In this document: positions 27,048 to 38,759 of the stretch, in pieces | Numbering within the stretch: the stretch's first letter is position 1 | Layout of the letters: each line of letters begins with the position of its first letter | Origin: Leptospira barantonii | GTDB lineage: Bacteria; Spirochaetota; Leptospiria; Leptospirales; Leptospiraceae | Direction of reading: 5' to 3' | Length of the DNA stretch: 64,000 nt | Assembly: GCF_002811925.1 (NCBI RefSeq) | Contig: NZ_NPDS01000009.1 | Span: 102,001-166,000 of the forward strand | Made by a program: the position numbers and the translations under genes | The notes under the pieces: model-generated | What the model saw: only the letters and a program-made list of their open reading frames with translations | What the model was told of the DNA's origin: nothing | Database searches by the model: none

Positions 27048-27101
27048 TGGATCTACCGATCTCAAACATTACATTTCCCGAATAGATCCGTCAAGATATT
27101 A

Positions 27102-28460
27102 TCAGTCTAAATTATCTAGTTTGTCCAGGTTATAATTTGCGAGAATTTTCTGATTCAGGCCTTGGAGTTGTTCTTTTTCAAACGTCGCAATCCGATTTCC
27201 TGAAAAACGAAACACGATATGTTGGTCTCGATTCTCCTTTAGAATTTCCTTAAGATCGGAAAGCGAACGAACCGCTTTGTCGTTCACGGATTCCAAAATC
27301 TGATCCTGAAAATCGTGAAAGCCTTGATTGGAAGAATCGGGAAACACTCTGCTGATGAATACGAGTCGATTTTTTTCGGGATGAGTTTTCTTGTTGAAGG
27401 ATTCGTATAGATAAAGAAGTTTTTTATCCGAATTCTCGCGATACTTGTCGCCGGATTCCTTCAAATAAGCTCCCGTAAGTTCGGTGAAAAAAAGTCCGCC
27501 GCTGATCAGATAAGCGGGAGGTTTTGTTCCGGATTTGGAAGGTATAAAGAAAAATTCTTCCGTATAACTTTTTAAGGAATAGGTGACCTCTCTTCTTTTT
27601 CCGGCGCGAAAAACTCCGAGCGTAACCGATGTACCCGGAAGCGCGATATGATGGTTTCTCGTAAGAATTCTGGAAAGAATTTCCTGTTTATCCGGTTGAT
27701 GGGAAAATCCCTGACCGTTGACGCTGTAGATCGCATCACCAGGAAATAAGTTGTGAACCGGACCGACTCCGGGAAGAACCTCGGAAACCACGACCCCGTA
27801 TGAAGAATCCGGAAAATAAAATTTTCTTTCGGGACCCGTAAGAGCGTCGTCGAAGGAGAATCCGGGATGAGAAATCGGATTGCTCGAAGCTCCGTTTGCG
27901 AAAGCGGAAAGATATTCCGAGGGAACGTTCCAACGTCCGTCCGAATATCCGCAAATTATGTTTTTCGAATATAAGAATTTTCTTTCTCCGCCTTCCTCCC
28001 TGGATTGTCTGCTCATCCTGAGGATAGAATTGGAAAAATCGGGATGACTCCATTCCAATTTCGGAAAAAAACCGGAACAGGTAGAATGATGAGCTCCTCC
28101 CAAATAGGCCTTTCTTTTTGCGGAGAATTTTCCCTTATGAGAAAAAAGAGCCAAACCGGTTTCCGGATCGTGTTTGAAAATATACAAGCGGGTTCCCGGT
28201 CTCGTATCCGGATTCATTTCCGAAAAAAGCGGAAGTTCACCCGGAGGTAAAAGCGCCAGTAAGAAGTCCGGATCGACTACCACTGCGGGAACCTTTCTTT
28301 CGTAATGAGATCCCTTTTGCCAAGGATTCTGGTGAGAGAATTTTCTAAAATGTACGAGGATCGTTTCCGCTTCGAGAGAGGTCGGCAGAGTAAAACTCAA
28401 AAGAACAATCGCCGCGATCTGGAAAAGATAAAATGCGCGTTTCGAGAAAAAGGAAATCAT
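27102..28460 (-). CDS. Exported PDZ-domain protein without a protease domain
   Basis: A 452-residue protein with a signal peptide ([20 protein letters not shown]). It has at least one PDZ-like region ([29 protein letters not shown]) and a second near the C-terminus ([26 protein letters not shown]). It resembles the C-terminal half of the adjacent HtrA-like protease, but no His-Asp-Ser triad can be found in the first 200 residues. It overlaps the protease gene by four bases, so the two products are probably made together and act together in the periplasm. Confidence 0.82.
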   Translation of the reverse strand: MISFFSKRAFYLFQIAAIVLLSFTLPTSLEAETILVHFRKFSHQNPWQKGSHYERKVPAVVVDPDFLLALLPPGELPLFSEMNPDTRPGTRLYIFKHDPETGLALFSHKGKFSAKRKAYLGGAHHSTCSGFFPKLEWSHPDFSNSILRMSRQSREEGGERKFLYSKNIICGYSDGRWNVPSEYLSAFANGASSNPISHPGFSFDDALTGPERKFYFPDSSYGVVVSEVLPGVGPVHNLFPGDAIYSVNGQGFSHQPDKQEILSRILTRNHHIALPGTSVTLGVFRAGKRREVTYSLKSYTEEFFFIPSKSGTKPPAYLISGGLFFTELTGAYLKESGDKYRENSDKKLLYLYESFNKKTHPEKNRLVFISRVFPDSSNQGFHDFQDQILESVNDKAVRSLSDLKEILKENRDQHIVFRFSGNRIATFEKEQLQGLNQKILANYNLDKLDNLD

Positions 28461-29923
28461 TCGTCCGCCTCCGCGTCGAAGCGTTTTTTAATGCGAACAT
28501 TGATCTTATCGATCGTATCTTGATCGATTACGATCGGAAGATTGACCCCTCTGAATTTCAAAGTGATCGTTCCTCCATAGAATTTTTTCCAAAGAGATTT
28601 GAAGTCGTCCAGGTTGGAAGGGGTTCTGTCGTTGATGGATTCCAAAATTTTATAACGATAACCCGCGTATTTCGAATTCAACGGATCCGGATAAACTCCG
28701 GAAAGAATGATATCCCTTTCCGTAAAACGATACAACTCGTCTTGGATATAATAACTGTAATGATAACGAAGAGAACTTTCCAGACGTTTGGAATCCCCGC
28801 CCGCGAGTGCGCGGTTGACCGGCTGAAACAAAAAACCGCCGGATAAAAAACTCGCGCTCGTTCCCTGTTGTCTGTAAAGATCCATCGTGGGAACGCGTTT
28901 GAGAGTTCCTTCCACCTTGTAGTTCTTACCGTTACGATAAAAGAAAATCTTAACCTGATCACCGATGAATTTGTTCTCGATCGTCTCTCCGATGAAACCC
29001 CCGCCGCCGCCGGCGTCCATGATCCCGCCCTCGTCGTTGAGATAAGATTCGTCGATCTTATACACGAAGTCTTCCGGTTTTAAAAGATCCGAAAAGGAAG
29101 AATCCGGATAAACCGTGTTGATCAGAATTCCGTTCAAACCTTCCGGAATTTTTAGATACGATTTCAACGATGAAGAATAACCGTTTTGAAAACTAAAACC
29201 GGGAAACGGAAACCCGTGATAGGTTTCGTCTTCGACGTCCTTTAGAAAATGATTGATGATCTCCGGAGGAATCAAATACGCAATGTTCCCTTGGGATTGA
29301 CTGACTTGAAACGTGATTCCCGCAACCTTACCGTTTTGAATCGCGGGACCGCCCGAATAACCCGGAACGATGTTTGCGTTGACTCGGATCGCCTTTCTAT
29401 AATCCAAACCCGTAAACGAATAACGGATTCGTTCCAGTCTGGAAACATTCCCGTTTTCTAATGTGATATTGTCGTCTCCGCCCGGATAACCGAGAATCAA
29501 AAGATTACTTCCTAAGGCGGGAGATACGTCCGAAATTTCCAAAGGTTCCACGCCGTTGAAGAATTCTTCCTCTTCGACCTTTAAGATCGCGAGGTCGCAG
29601 TCGAATCCGAGATATTGAACGCTCGCCTTATAGAACTTGCTGGAATTGAAATGTTTTACCTTTAGATAACCCGAGTTGGAAACGACGTGCGCGTTCGTAA
29701 GAATCCGATTCCCCGCGATGACCATTCCGGTTCCCGCGTCCCGATTGATGGACTTTTCGGAATAGCCGCTCGATTCCTCTTTTTCGGAGAACGTATCGCT
29801 TCGGATGATGACAACGCTGTCGAGCAAAGCCTTTAGGTCCGCCGAATTCCCGTTCTGCGCAGAAAGAGCGGAACCGAAAAAGACACTTAATAAAATTAGA
29901 ATATTCTGAAACGATTTATTCAT
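28457..29923 (-). CDS. HtrA/DegP-type serine protease with PDZ domains
   Basis: A 488-residue exported protease. The signal peptide is [15 protein letters not shown]. The trypsin-like domain has H79 in TNAHVV, Asp in the DCDLAIL segment (D110) and S190 in VPGYSGGPA, where GNSGGP is usual. Two PDZ-like regions follow (around residues 270-340 and 400-470). The ATG at 29923 overlaps the upstream stop (ATGAATAA); the open frame continues upstream but belongs to the previous gene's antiparallel frame. It should degrade or chaperone misfolded envelope proteins. Confidence 0.88.
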   Translation of the reverse strand: MNKSFQNILILLSVFFGSALSAQNGNSADLKALLDSVVIIRSDTFSEKEESSGYSEKSINRDAGTGMVIAGNRILTNAHVVSNSGYLKVKHFNSSKFYKASVQYLGFDCDLAILKVEEEEFFNGVEPLEISDVSPALGSNLLILGYPGGDDNITLENGNVSRLERIRYSFTGLDYRKAIRVNANIVPGYSGGPAIQNGKVAGITFQVSQSQGNIAYLIPPEIINHFLKDVEDETYHGFPFPGFSFQNGYSSSLKSYLKIPEGLNGILINTVYPDSSFSDLLKPEDFVYKIDESYLNDEGGIMDAGGGGGFIGETIENKFIGDQVKIFFYRNGKNYKVEGTLKRVPTMDLYRQQGTSASFLSGGFLFQPVNRALAGGDSKRLESSLRYHYSYYIQDELYRFTERDIILSGVYPDPLNSKYAGYRYKILESINDRTPSNLDDFKSLWKKFYGGTITLKFRGVNLPIVIDQDTIDKINVRIKKRFDAEADE

Positions 29924-30812
29924 TGTAGATTTCCGCTTCCTGTTCCCAGAGAATTTTATCCGCTTCGATGGAATGGATTTTGAGTTTTCCCAAATACTTC
30001 GCGCCTTCCTGGATTTGATCGGTGTCCTTGTCGTCCAAGCGGATCTTTCCCAAAAAGTCGGAGCGAATCCGGATGAAAGAATAGGGCGAAGAGGGAACAC
30101 AACTCGCTTGAAAGGAATAATAAACCGCCTTCTCCCAATAAAAGTCGGAATCCTTTTTCAAAAAGATCAACGGACAGTTGGAATCGAAAAAGATTTCCTT
30201 TCCGCTTTTCAAATCCCGTTTGGCCGGATGTTTGGCGATGCTCAAAAAATAACGAAGACCGAAGTTATCCTTGTATTCTTTGGGAGGTTGAGGTCGGATC
30301 GGGTCCTTGTCCTTCTTACCTTGTTTTTTAAAGTCCAAGGAAGAATCTTCCTTATACCATTCTCCATAAGAAGGTTTTACTTCTAAGAATACCTTCTTGC
30401 CGATTTCTAAAACCTCTCCGAACGAAACTCGAACGGAAGAATTTTTCCAAAACTCGTTGCCCGTTCCGAGATAAATAAAGCCAGGCCACTTTTCTTCCTT
30501 ACAATGATAAGAAAGATAAACCACCTTTTCGAAACGACCGGTTTCTTCGAAGCCGCAGGACTTAGGAGGTTCAAAAGAGGAATATCGGGAACGAAACGAA
30601 CGAGCCAAGGACGAAGAAGGACGTTTTTGAAATTCCTTTAAGAAAGAATGAAAGCGTTCTTGAAACGAATCCGAGGATTCGTTTTCTGCTTGGACGTTTC
30701 CGATTGAAAAAAACGAAAGAATGAGAACATACGCGCAGATAAACCGAATCGTCTTCGGTACATCGGGAAATATTCGGGACAAAGTACAGTCTTTCCTGAG
30801 TTCTCTTCTCAT
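29916..30812 (-). CDS. Exported hypothetical protein of the HtrA operon
   Basis: A 298-residue protein with a late N-terminal signal segment ([19 protein letters not shown]) after about 23 charged residues. Four Cys in the mature part (KSCGFEE, YHCKEE, NCPLIF, SCVPSS) could pair. The rest is Lys/Phe/Tyr-rich and probably beta-structured. No family recognised. It is first in a three-gene operon with the protease and the PDZ protein, with overlaps at both junctions, so it may be a partner or inhibitor of the protease; that is inference. Confidence 0.75.
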   Translation of the reverse strand: MRRELRKDCTLSRIFPDVPKTIRFICAYVLILSFFSIGNVQAENESSDSFQERFHSFLKEFQKRPSSSLARSFRSRYSSFEPPKSCGFEETGRFEKVVYLSYHCKEEKWPGFIYLGTGNEFWKNSSVRVSFGEVLEIGKKVFLEVKPSYGEWYKEDSSLDFKKQGKKDKDPIRPQPPKEYKDNFGLRYFLSIAKHPAKRDLKSGKEIFFDSNCPLIFLKKDSDFYWEKAVYYSFQASCVPSSPYSFIRIRSDFLGKIRLDDKDTDQIQEGAKYLGKLKIHSIEADKILWEQEAEIYNE

Positions 30813-30928
30813 TGTTTAGAATATCGGCCCCTTGACCCCCCGATGTTAAATTCTTCCGTAGAAAGAAACGTATGGAAATTTTTTCCGAATCCGGTTTCGA
30901 GAAGAATTTCGGTTTTCATTTTTATAAA

Positions 30929-30973
<45 letters not shown>

Positions 30974-31044
30974 GGAATTCTCAGGCTAAAAATAATGGTT
31001 AAATTCTGAGAATAACTCATTTCGAATCGATAGGGTAGGTTTGC

Positions 31045-31893
<849 letters not shown>

Positions 31894-31947
31894 ATTCTTC
31901 TCTATCTTCAAAGAAGAACTCAAAAATCACTTCGAACAAAGTCTGAA

Positions 31948-31969
31948 CAAACGTTCTTCGGAACGTTTG
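31948..31969 (+). terminator. Stem-loop with TTCG tetraloop after the rhodanese-fold gene
   Basis: CAAACGTTC (31948-31956) and GAACGTTTG (31961-31969) pair perfectly over nine bases, closed by TTCG, the especially stable UUCG tetraloop. A pyrimidine-rich stretch (TTTCTCTTTCC) follows after about ten bases rather than a pure T run. Located 55 bases after the stop. Acts as terminator or 3' end stabiliser. Confidence 0.55.
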
Positions 31970-32063
31970 ACTTCGGAAACTTTCTCTTTCCTCGATAATA
32001 AGAACTGGCTTTTTCAGAGGAACCTTGTAATTCGGTATCTATTCGTTTTATAAGGAGAACTGA

Positions 32064-34223
32064 ATGTTCTTACGATGGGTTGTTTCGATTTTCTTATCCT
32101 TGGGAATCTTCGCGTGTTCCGGCCCTTTTTCCAGTTACACAAAAATCTCTCTTCCCGTTGAAAAAGAATTCTCCTTTGGAAAAGGATATCGATCGATTCA
32201 AAGGGAGAATGTTTTAGAGATCCGTTCTTCCGCGGGAAGTTTTCTTGAACTTTCCCTAACAAAACCGTTTTTATCCGCAGGCAAGGGAGAACAAAAAGTA
32301 AAATCCAAGTTTGCGACCTTCCACATCCAAGATGAAATCTCAGCTTCTTGCGATTCTCAGAGTATAGAAAAAATTCTTCCTTCGACGACCGATCTGAAGA
32401 TCCTCGGAAGATTGGAAGGAAAGAACTGCGCCTCGGCCTACGAGATCGTATTTCGTCCGTTAGACGAAACCTCCCTCGAGTTTAAAATCAAGATCGAGGA
32501 TTCTTCCCTAAATCGCACCTATCTAAGAATCGGTTCGGATGAAACCGAAAATATTTTCGGACTCGGAGAACAATTCAGTCATCTGAATCTAAAAGGAGAA
32601 ACCCCGTTTTTGTTAAGCGAAGAGCAAGGAATCGGAAGAGGGGATCAACCGATCACTGCGGGTGCGAACCTTACCGCGGGCGCGGGTGGAAACGAATATT
32701 CCACATACGCTCCGATTCCGTTTTTTCTAACTTCCAAAAACAGATCGGTGTATTTTGAAAATTCGTCGTATTCTAAGTTTGATTTTTCCGAATCCGATAC
32801 GATCACGATCGAATTTCGTGAGAACGGTCTTCAAGGAAGAATTTGGAAGGATTCTTCCCCCGTGCGTCTCGTTCAGAAATTTACCGAAATGACGGGAAGG
32901 GCTCCCGAACTTCCGGATTGGGCTTATGGAACCTGGCTCGGAATACAAGGCGGAAAGGAAACCGTTCTCAAACATATCGAATCCGCAAAGAAGGAAGGGA
33001 ATCCGATCACGGCGCTTTGGATTCAGGATTGGGCGGGAAGAAGAAAGACAACTTTCGGTTCTCAACTTTGGTGGAGATGGATCGCGGATGAAACTTCGTA
33101 TCCGGACTTCAAAAAATTCTGCGCCGATCTAAACGCAAAAGGAATTCATGTATTAGGATATTTGAATCCGTTTTTGGCTACGGAAGGACCTCTGTATGCG
33201 GAAGCCGTTCAAAAAGGGTATCTCGTAAAGGATAAGAACGGAAAGGATTACGAAATTCAAACAGTGGGATTTCCCGCCGTTCTTTTGGATCTTACGAATC
33301 CGGAAGCCGTGAAGTGGATTCAAATCGTGATTCAAAAAAATATGATCGATGTCGGTCTTTCCGGATGGATGGCCGATTTCGGAGAATGGCTTCCTCTCGA
33401 CGCAAAACTTCATTCCGGAATTTCCGCAGAGGTTTACCATAACGTGTATCCCGCGGAATGGGCGAGAATCAACCGCGAGGCGATCCGCAAAGCGGGTAAA
33501 GAAGGAAAGGTCGTATTCTTTACAAGATCCGGTTTTAGCGGATCTATGAAACATTCCACTCTCTTTTGGGAAGGGGATCAGATGGTGAGTTGGGGAGAAC
33601 ACGACGGAATCGTATCCGCAGTGACCGGACTTTTATCCGGTGGCTTAAGCGGAATCTCGCTCAATCACAGCGACATCGGCGGATACACAACGATCAACAA
33701 TCCGATTCGAAACTATCATCGTTCCAAAGAACTTTTTTTACGTTGGGCGGAATTGAACGTATTCAGTCCGGTCTTTCGAACACACGAAGGAAATCGTCCC
33801 GAAAAAAATCATCAACCGTATTCGGACGAAGAAACCGTAAAAGAGTTTGCGAGATACGCGAAGATGCACTTCGCATTGAAAGATTATCTCAAATCTCTTG
33901 TGAAAGAAGCGTCGAAGACCGGACTTCCGGTTGTTCGTCCGTTGTATCTACACTATGCAAACGACGATCAAACTCATTCTATCCAAAGGGAGTTTTTACT
34001 CGGAGAGGATCTTTTGGTTCTTCCCGTTTTGGAAAAGGGAGAATCCTCCGTTTCCGGTTATCTTCCCGAAGGAGAATGGGAACATCTTTGGACCGGAAAA
34101 ACTTTCATCGGTAAAAGCGAGGTCGACGTAGAAGCTCCGTTAGGCGTTCCTGCCGTCTTTCTAAAAAAGAACGGGCCTTGGTATGGAAAGTTGAAGTCCG
34201 CTCTTCTTCCGTTCAAACGATAA
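32064..34223 (+). CDS. GH31 glycosidase of the sulfoquinovosidase type, probable lipoprotein
   Basis: A 719-residue exported glycoside hydrolase with a lipoprotein signal (SLGIFACSG). The GH31 barrel is complete: nucleophile Asp 438 in GWMADFGEW and acid/base Asp 505 in WEGDQMVSW. The phrases GIQGG, QDWAGRRKTTFG and HSDIGGY match the E. coli sulfoquinovosidase YihQ with a constant offset of 33 residues: Q262, Q288, W304 and Y508 correspond to Q295, Q321, W337 and Y541. The sulfonate-binding Arg 301 is Gln 334 here. It is an alpha-glycosidase, but sulfoquinovose is doubtful. No other sulfoquinovose-catabolism gene is near. Confidence 0.9.
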   Translation: MFLRWVVSIFLSLGIFACSGPFSSYTKISLPVEKEFSFGKGYRSIQRENVLEIRSSAGSFLELSLTKPFLSAGKGEQKVKSKFATFHIQDEISASCDSQSIEKILPSTTDLKILGRLEGKNCASAYEIVFRPLDETSLEFKIKIEDSSLNRTYLRIGSDETENIFGLGEQFSHLNLKGETPFLLSEEQGIGRGDQPITAGANLTAGAGGNEYSTYAPIPFFLTSKNRSVYFENSSYSKFDFSESDTITIEFRENGLQGRIWKDSSPVRLVQKFTEMTGRAPELPDWAYGTWLGIQGGKETVLKHIESAKKEGNPITALWIQDWAGRRKTTFGSQLWWRWIADETSYPDFKKFCADLNAKGIHVLGYLNPFLATEGPLYAEAVQKGYLVKDKNGKDYEIQTVGFPAVLLDLTNPEAVKWIQIVIQKNMIDVGLSGWMADFGEWLPLDAKLHSGISAEVYHNVYPAEWARINREAIRKAGKEGKVVFFTRSGFSGSMKHSTLFWEGDQMVSWGEHDGIVSAVTGLLSGGLSGISLNHSDIGGYTTINNPIRNYHRSKELFLRWAELNVFSPVFRTHEGNRPEKNHQPYSDEETVKEFARYAKMHFALKDYLKSLVKEASKTGLPVVRPLYLHYANDDQTHSIQREFLLGEDLLVLPVLEKGESSVSGYLPEGEWEHLWTGKTFIGKSEVDVEAPLGVPAVFLKKNGPWYGKLKSALLPFKR

Positions 34224-34287
34224 GAGATTGTGATGATCGAGAACGGCAAATGGATCGTTCGTCGAAAACATTGAGTCTAAGAATAGA

Positions 34288-34713
34288 ATGGAACCTTCCA
34301 CCGGCGACATCCCCGAATATCCGATCGTGTTCTTTGACGGAGTATGCAATCTTTGTAATGCGGCCGTTTTATTCTTCATCGATGCGAACGCTCGTAAAAA
34401 TCTGAAGTTTGCGAGTCTTCAATCGGAAGCCGCGGCGCGGATTCTCGGGAAAAAAACGGAACCGGGGGAAGCGCCAAACTCTGTTTTGTTTTTGGAGAAC
34501 GGAATTCTCCATCAAAAGTCGAACGCGGTTTTGAAAATCTGCGCTCATCTTTCGTTTCCCTGGAGAATTCTTCCTTTCTTTCGTTGGGTCCCGAGTATGA
34601 TTCGCGATTTTATCTATGATTGGATCGCAAGAAACCGTTATCGATGGTTCGGTCGTCTGGAAGCGTGTCGTATGCCCGATCCAAGTTTAAAATCCAGGTT
34701 CTTGGAAGAATAA
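34288..34713 (+). CDS. DCC-family thiol-disulfide oxidoreductase-like protein
   Basis: A 141-residue protein of the DCC (DUF393, YuxK-like) family. The N-terminal [18 protein letters not shown] contains the family's DxxCxxC; the later [10 protein letters not shown] ends the domain. The family is predicted to be thioredoxin-fold redox proteins but no reaction is firmly known. It lies 64 bases after the GH31 gene on the same strand. Confidence 0.85.
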   Translation: MEPSTGDIPEYPIVFFDGVCNLCNAAVLFFIDANARKNLKFASLQSEAAARILGKKTEPGEAPNSVLFLENGILHQKSNAVLKICAHLSFPWRILPFFRWVPSMIRDFIYDWIARNRYRWFGRLEACRMPDPSLKSRFLEE

Positions 34714-34767
34714 AAACAGAACGTACGACTCGCTCTTGTTGCGGTGCAAAAAGTTTTTTCCCGAGAA

Positions 34768-34783
34768 TGTGGGAACTCATACA
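34768..34783. repeat. Short palindromic repeat
   Basis: TGTGGGAACTCATACA, an imperfect palindrome of the TGTRGGAACTYCYACA family; related copies are at 34818-34833, 56466-56483 and 56606-56622. Confidence 0.6.
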
Positions 34784-34817
34784 CGATCGACTCAAGGTAA
34801 GCTCTGTCTTCGGAAAA

Positions 34818-34833
34818 TGTAGGAACTACCACA
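34818..34833. repeat. Short palindromic repeat
   Basis: TGTAGGAACTACCACA, followed by AGATC. Second copy in the same intergenic interval, 34 bases after the first, in the same orientation. Confidence 0.6.
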
Positions 34834-35117
34834 AGATCAAATAAGAATCCATTCTCAATAGTCTCGGCTTGTAATCCCCGAGGACGCAAAAAATCGCTTA
34901 AAAGAATAAAAATCATAGAATTGCTTCTAAAATAAACAAAAACGACTCTAAATCTTCCTATATCTTCGATTTTAACTTTGGGAATTCCGTCGAAAAATCC
35001 TTGAATGGAATCCCGAAACGAGAAGACTGACTTCAGAAGTTGTTTTCCGTTGCCGACGTTCAATTTAGGTCTCGGATTCCGGGGTTTTTGTTGGCGACAT
35101 ATTTTGGAATAAACGAT

Positions 35118-35906
<789 letters not shown>

Positions 35907-36722
35907 GTGTCGATCACGCGGGATTTTTGGAATCCGCCCGTCTATGAAATTCTTTCCCGGACTTCACCCGGGAAAGCCGCATTCGATTTTGATAATACAC
36001 TTGTAAGAAACGATTTCGGCGAGGCTGTGATGGAACTTTTTCTTTCGGAAGGAGTTCCCGCTTTCAAACAAGATATCTCTTCTTTTTTTGCAAAGGAGAA
36101 TGTGGAAGAGATCCTCGCTACTCGCTTTCGAGATTCTTCCCGATTTCGTTCTCTGGTTCTTTCCGAATACGAATCGATCCAATCCAAGTCGGGGCTTGAG
36201 GCTTCTTACCGTTGGAGTTCCTGGATTTTTTCGGGGCATTCTCCGGAAGAATTGAAAAAAATTTCCAAACGAGTTTGGAACGATCACGCGTCCGATCCGG
36301 GTTCTCATTCCGTAAAAATTTACAAGCCGATGAAGGAACTCGTGGACCATCTTCTTTTAAGCGGCTGGGATGTTTGGATCGTGACCGCTTCTCCGCAAGA
36401 AATCATTCAATCCGTTTCTCCATTGTTCGGAATTCCGGAAGATCGTGTATTGGGCATGAATCTTTCGATCGAGAATGGAATTCATTCCTCAAAAATCGTA
36501 GAACCGTTCACATACGGAAAGGGAAAGGTCGAAAGACTCAAGAACGCGACTGGAGCGTTTGCCGATCTTGCGTTCGGGGATTCGATCAACGATTTTCCTT
36601 TGCTGGAATCGGCGAGCGGCGCTGGAATCTTTTTGGATCGGGGTAAGGGTGTGGTTCCTCCGAAGTCGACCCGGATTCAGGCGATCGGAGAATGGGCCGT
36701 TTTGGATCGTGTTTCCGTTTAG
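35907..36722 (+). CDS. HAD-family phosphatase (SerB-like subfamily IB)
   Basis: A 271-residue cytoplasmic phosphatase. [11 protein letters not shown] gives the nucleophile Asp motif, [11 protein letters not shown] the second motif with Thr/Ser, and [15 protein letters not shown] the third with the metal Asp pair. Cap insertion in the first half is of the C1 type. Substrate unknown; phosphoserine or a sugar/lipid head group phosphate are possible. The GTG start at 35907 follows the M23 gene's stop with no gap (TAAGTG). Confidence 0.85.
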   Translation: MSITRDFWNPPVYEILSRTSPGKAAFDFDNTLVRNDFGEAVMELFLSEGVPAFKQDISSFFAKENVEEILATRFRDSSRFRSLVLSEYESIQSKSGLEASYRWSSWIFSGHSPEELKKISKRVWNDHASDPGSHSVKIYKPMKELVDHLLLSGWDVWIVTASPQEIIQSVSPLFGIPEDRVLGMNLSIENGIHSSKIVEPFTYGKGKVERLKNATGAFADLAFGDSINDFPLLESASGAGIFLDRGKGVVPPKSTRIQAIGEWAVLDRVSV

Positions 36723-36754
36723 ATAAACTTTCTAATTTTATAATATTCTAAAAT

Positions 36755-37591
36755 ATGAAACCTTACGAAAAAGGAACGCTCGTTGTGGTGTCGGTTTCCC
36801 TGGGAAATCCCGGAGACTTGACCGTAAGAGCTATGGAACTTTTAAAAAGTGCCGATATCGTAATCGGGGAAGAATCCAGAACGACTTCCACTCTTCTCAA
36901 ATCTCTTTCCATTTCCAAAGAATTTCTACTTTGCAACGAACATACCACCTTCGAAGAAATCGTAAGTCTCGGTGAAACCGTGATGAATTCGAATCTTACG
37001 GTTTTAGTTTCCGATGCGGGAACTCCCGGCATCGAAGATCCGGGTCGCGAACTCGTCCAAGAAGTTTTAAGACGGGGAGGGCGCGTGTACAGCGCTCCCG
37101 GTGCGATCGCGTTTGGAGCCGCATTGAGTATTTCCGGTTTTAAGATTTCTCCGTTTACGTTCTGCGGTTTTCTTTCGAGAGAATCCGCGGATCGCAAAAA
37201 GGAATTGGAACGTTATCTGAAACCGGGTCATACGATCGTGTTTTACGAAACGCCGTATCGTTATAAGGCGGTTCTTCACGATCTCGATTTCGTTTTAAAG
37301 GAAAGCGGAGAGGAAAGACAGATCTTTCTTTGTTTGGATTTGACTCTCGAATCCGAATTTCAATTTCGCGGAAGGGTCGGCGAACTTTTGAAAATCGCGG
37401 ATAGTCTTCCGAAAGGAAATCCGGTGATCGTGATTTCGCAAAGAAAGGGAAAATCGCAGTCAAAATCTCATCCTAAGGAAGAGAAAAAATCGACGAAACC
37501 TTTCTCGAAGGATCGTAAAAAACCGAATTCAAAATCGTTCGGAAAAGGCGGTCCAAAAACTTCTTCGAAAGGTTTTCCGGGTCAAAAATAA
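36755..37591 (+). CDS. rsmI: RsmI-type 16S rRNA C1402 2'-O-methyltransferase
   Basis: A 278-residue enzyme of the tetrapyrrole-methylase fold. The opening [30 protein letters not shown], then [14 protein letters not shown] and the [18 protein letters not shown] block, match RsmI, which methylates the ribose of C1402 in the ribosomal decoding centre. The first motif reads VSLGNPGD in place of the usual PIGNLGD. The C-terminal 45 residues are a Lys/Ser-rich tail, probably RNA binding. It lies 32 bases after the HAD gene with an AATATTCT sequence between. Confidence 0.9.
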   Translation: MKPYEKGTLVVVSVSLGNPGDLTVRAMELLKSADIVIGEESRTTSTLLKSLSISKEFLLCNEHTTFEEIVSLGETVMNSNLTVLVSDAGTPGIEDPGRELVQEVLRRGGRVYSAPGAIAFGAALSISGFKISPFTFCGFLSRESADRKKELERYLKPGHTIVFYETPYRYKAVLHDLDFVLKESGEERQIFLCLDLTLESEFQFRGRVGELLKIADSLPKGNPVIVISQRKGKSQSKSHPKEEKKSTKPFSKDRKKPNSKSFGKGGPKTSSKGFPGQK

Positions 37592-37607
37592 AAGATCCAT
37601 TAGAATA

Positions 37608-38633
37608 TTATAAATCCGGCATATCAATTGTCTTTAAGAATGTCGATCGATCGTTAAAGACGGATTCGGAGATCGGAAACGGGGAAATGTCCGAAATCCT
37701 TTGACAAGGATCCGAGAGTTTTGAGGAGAACGCGGTTTTATTTTGTGTTTGAATCGCCGGTAAAAAACCGATTTGTTTGGAACCTGCTTTTACGTTGGAA
37801 AAGTTAGTGATTATCAGTTTCACTTTTTTATCTTTTAAAACGTTGATTCTAAAATTTCCGTTCGCAGTTACGTTCGCATAACTCGTTCCATAGTAATCGA
37901 GTCCGATTGCCTGAACCGAAAAGTTCTGCCTATTCTTTGCGTCCACTTTTCCTTCCAGACAAGTGAACTCCGGTTGGGGTTTATCGAAATTCCACCAGCC
38001 TGAGGCTTGAATTTTAGAATAAATTTGAAACGGAAATTCCGATTCAAATGCGTCTGCAGTTGTATTGTTTGATTGAGTCGTATTCTTATCGGTAGAAACT
38101 AAGTCCCAACTTCCTTTTGAAAAACGATATACGTTCGAATCTGTCGGGTTCGCCAGGGGTTGAACTTCCACGGTCAAAGATTTTTTAGGTTCGATTCGTT
38201 TACCTTCATCGTCATAAAAAGCGAGATAAAACATACCGGTTGATTCCAAAAGAAGATTGGAGCCAATCTGCGTGGGAATTCCCGCAAAGAGAAAATCCGC
38301 ATGATTTCTTAGAATCGTAATCCTTACTTCCACTTTTTGAGAATCAGAGAAAGCTCCTGCGGGAATTTTGAGTCTTAAGTCGCCCGCGTCTAAAGTAGTT
38401 TCCCGATAGGAAAGAAAGGATCCGAAAAAGGGTTTTAAAATCGAAAAGCCTAACGAACTTACGTTCGAAGAAGATTTGGATATTTCCCAACGATCTTCTT
38501 GTTTTGCTATGATTCGATTTCTTTCTTCCTGACTTAAGGAGGGATTGCTCGGATCCTCTTGAGCGGCAATTTCGAGAACGACGAAAAATAAAAAGAAAAA
38601 CAAAGAGAAGCTGTAACTTGAAATTCGATTCAT
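37608..38633 (-). CDS. Secreted hypothetical protein
   Basis: A 341-residue protein with a signal peptide (SFSLFFFLFFVVLEIAAQ). The mature part reads as beta-structured repeats: LRLKIPAGAFSDSQKVEVRI resembles ZU5-like or adhesion domains, with KSLTVEVQPL further on. Two Cys (FTCLEG and SDPCQR) could bridge. No enzymatic motif. It stands convergent to rsmI and looks somewhat AT-richer than its surroundings. A cell-surface structural role is inference. Confidence 0.75.
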   Translation of the reverse strand: MNRISSYSFSLFFFLFFVVLEIAAQEDPSNPSLSQEERNRIIAKQEDRWEISKSSSNVSSLGFSILKPFFGSFLSYRETTLDAGDLRLKIPAGAFSDSQKVEVRITILRNHADFLFAGIPTQIGSNLLLESTGMFYLAFYDDEGKRIEPKKSLTVEVQPLANPTDSNVYRFSKGSWDLVSTDKNTTQSNNTTADAFESEFPFQIYSKIQASGWWNFDKPQPEFTCLEGKVDAKNRQNFSVQAIGLDYYGTSYANVTANGNFRINVLKDKKVKLIITNFSNVKAGSKQIGFLPAIQTQNKTAFSSKLSDPCQRISDISPFPISESVFNDRSTFLKTIDMPDL

Positions 38634-38759
38634 AAGAATGCTATCGATTTTTTATCTAAGAACTTTAGTTCCGATCTCTTTTTTGTGTTTCCGTTCATTC
38701 GAATTCTTTTCATTACTTCCGGTTTTTCTGCGGATACAAAATTTTTCTCGCTCTAAACA

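Larger units (their letters stand above)
34714..35117. other. Gene-free interval with two short palindromic repeats
   Basis: About 400 bases between the DCC gene and the M23 peptidase gene. It carries two copies of a short palindromic repeat and is otherwise AT-rich with no credible coding sequence. A long open frame on the minus strand (34638-35696) runs through it and through the peptidase gene, but is an antisense shadow. Confidence 0.7.

Noticed and set aside
28976..29020. GCC/GGC-rich triplet run in the HtrA-like gene
   Set aside because: It encodes a short Gly run and is not long enough for a meaningful repeat claim.
33566..34114. Alternate plus-strand frame inside the GH31 gene
   Set aside because: Arg/Ser-rich shadow; the GH31 catalytic residues are all in the main frame.
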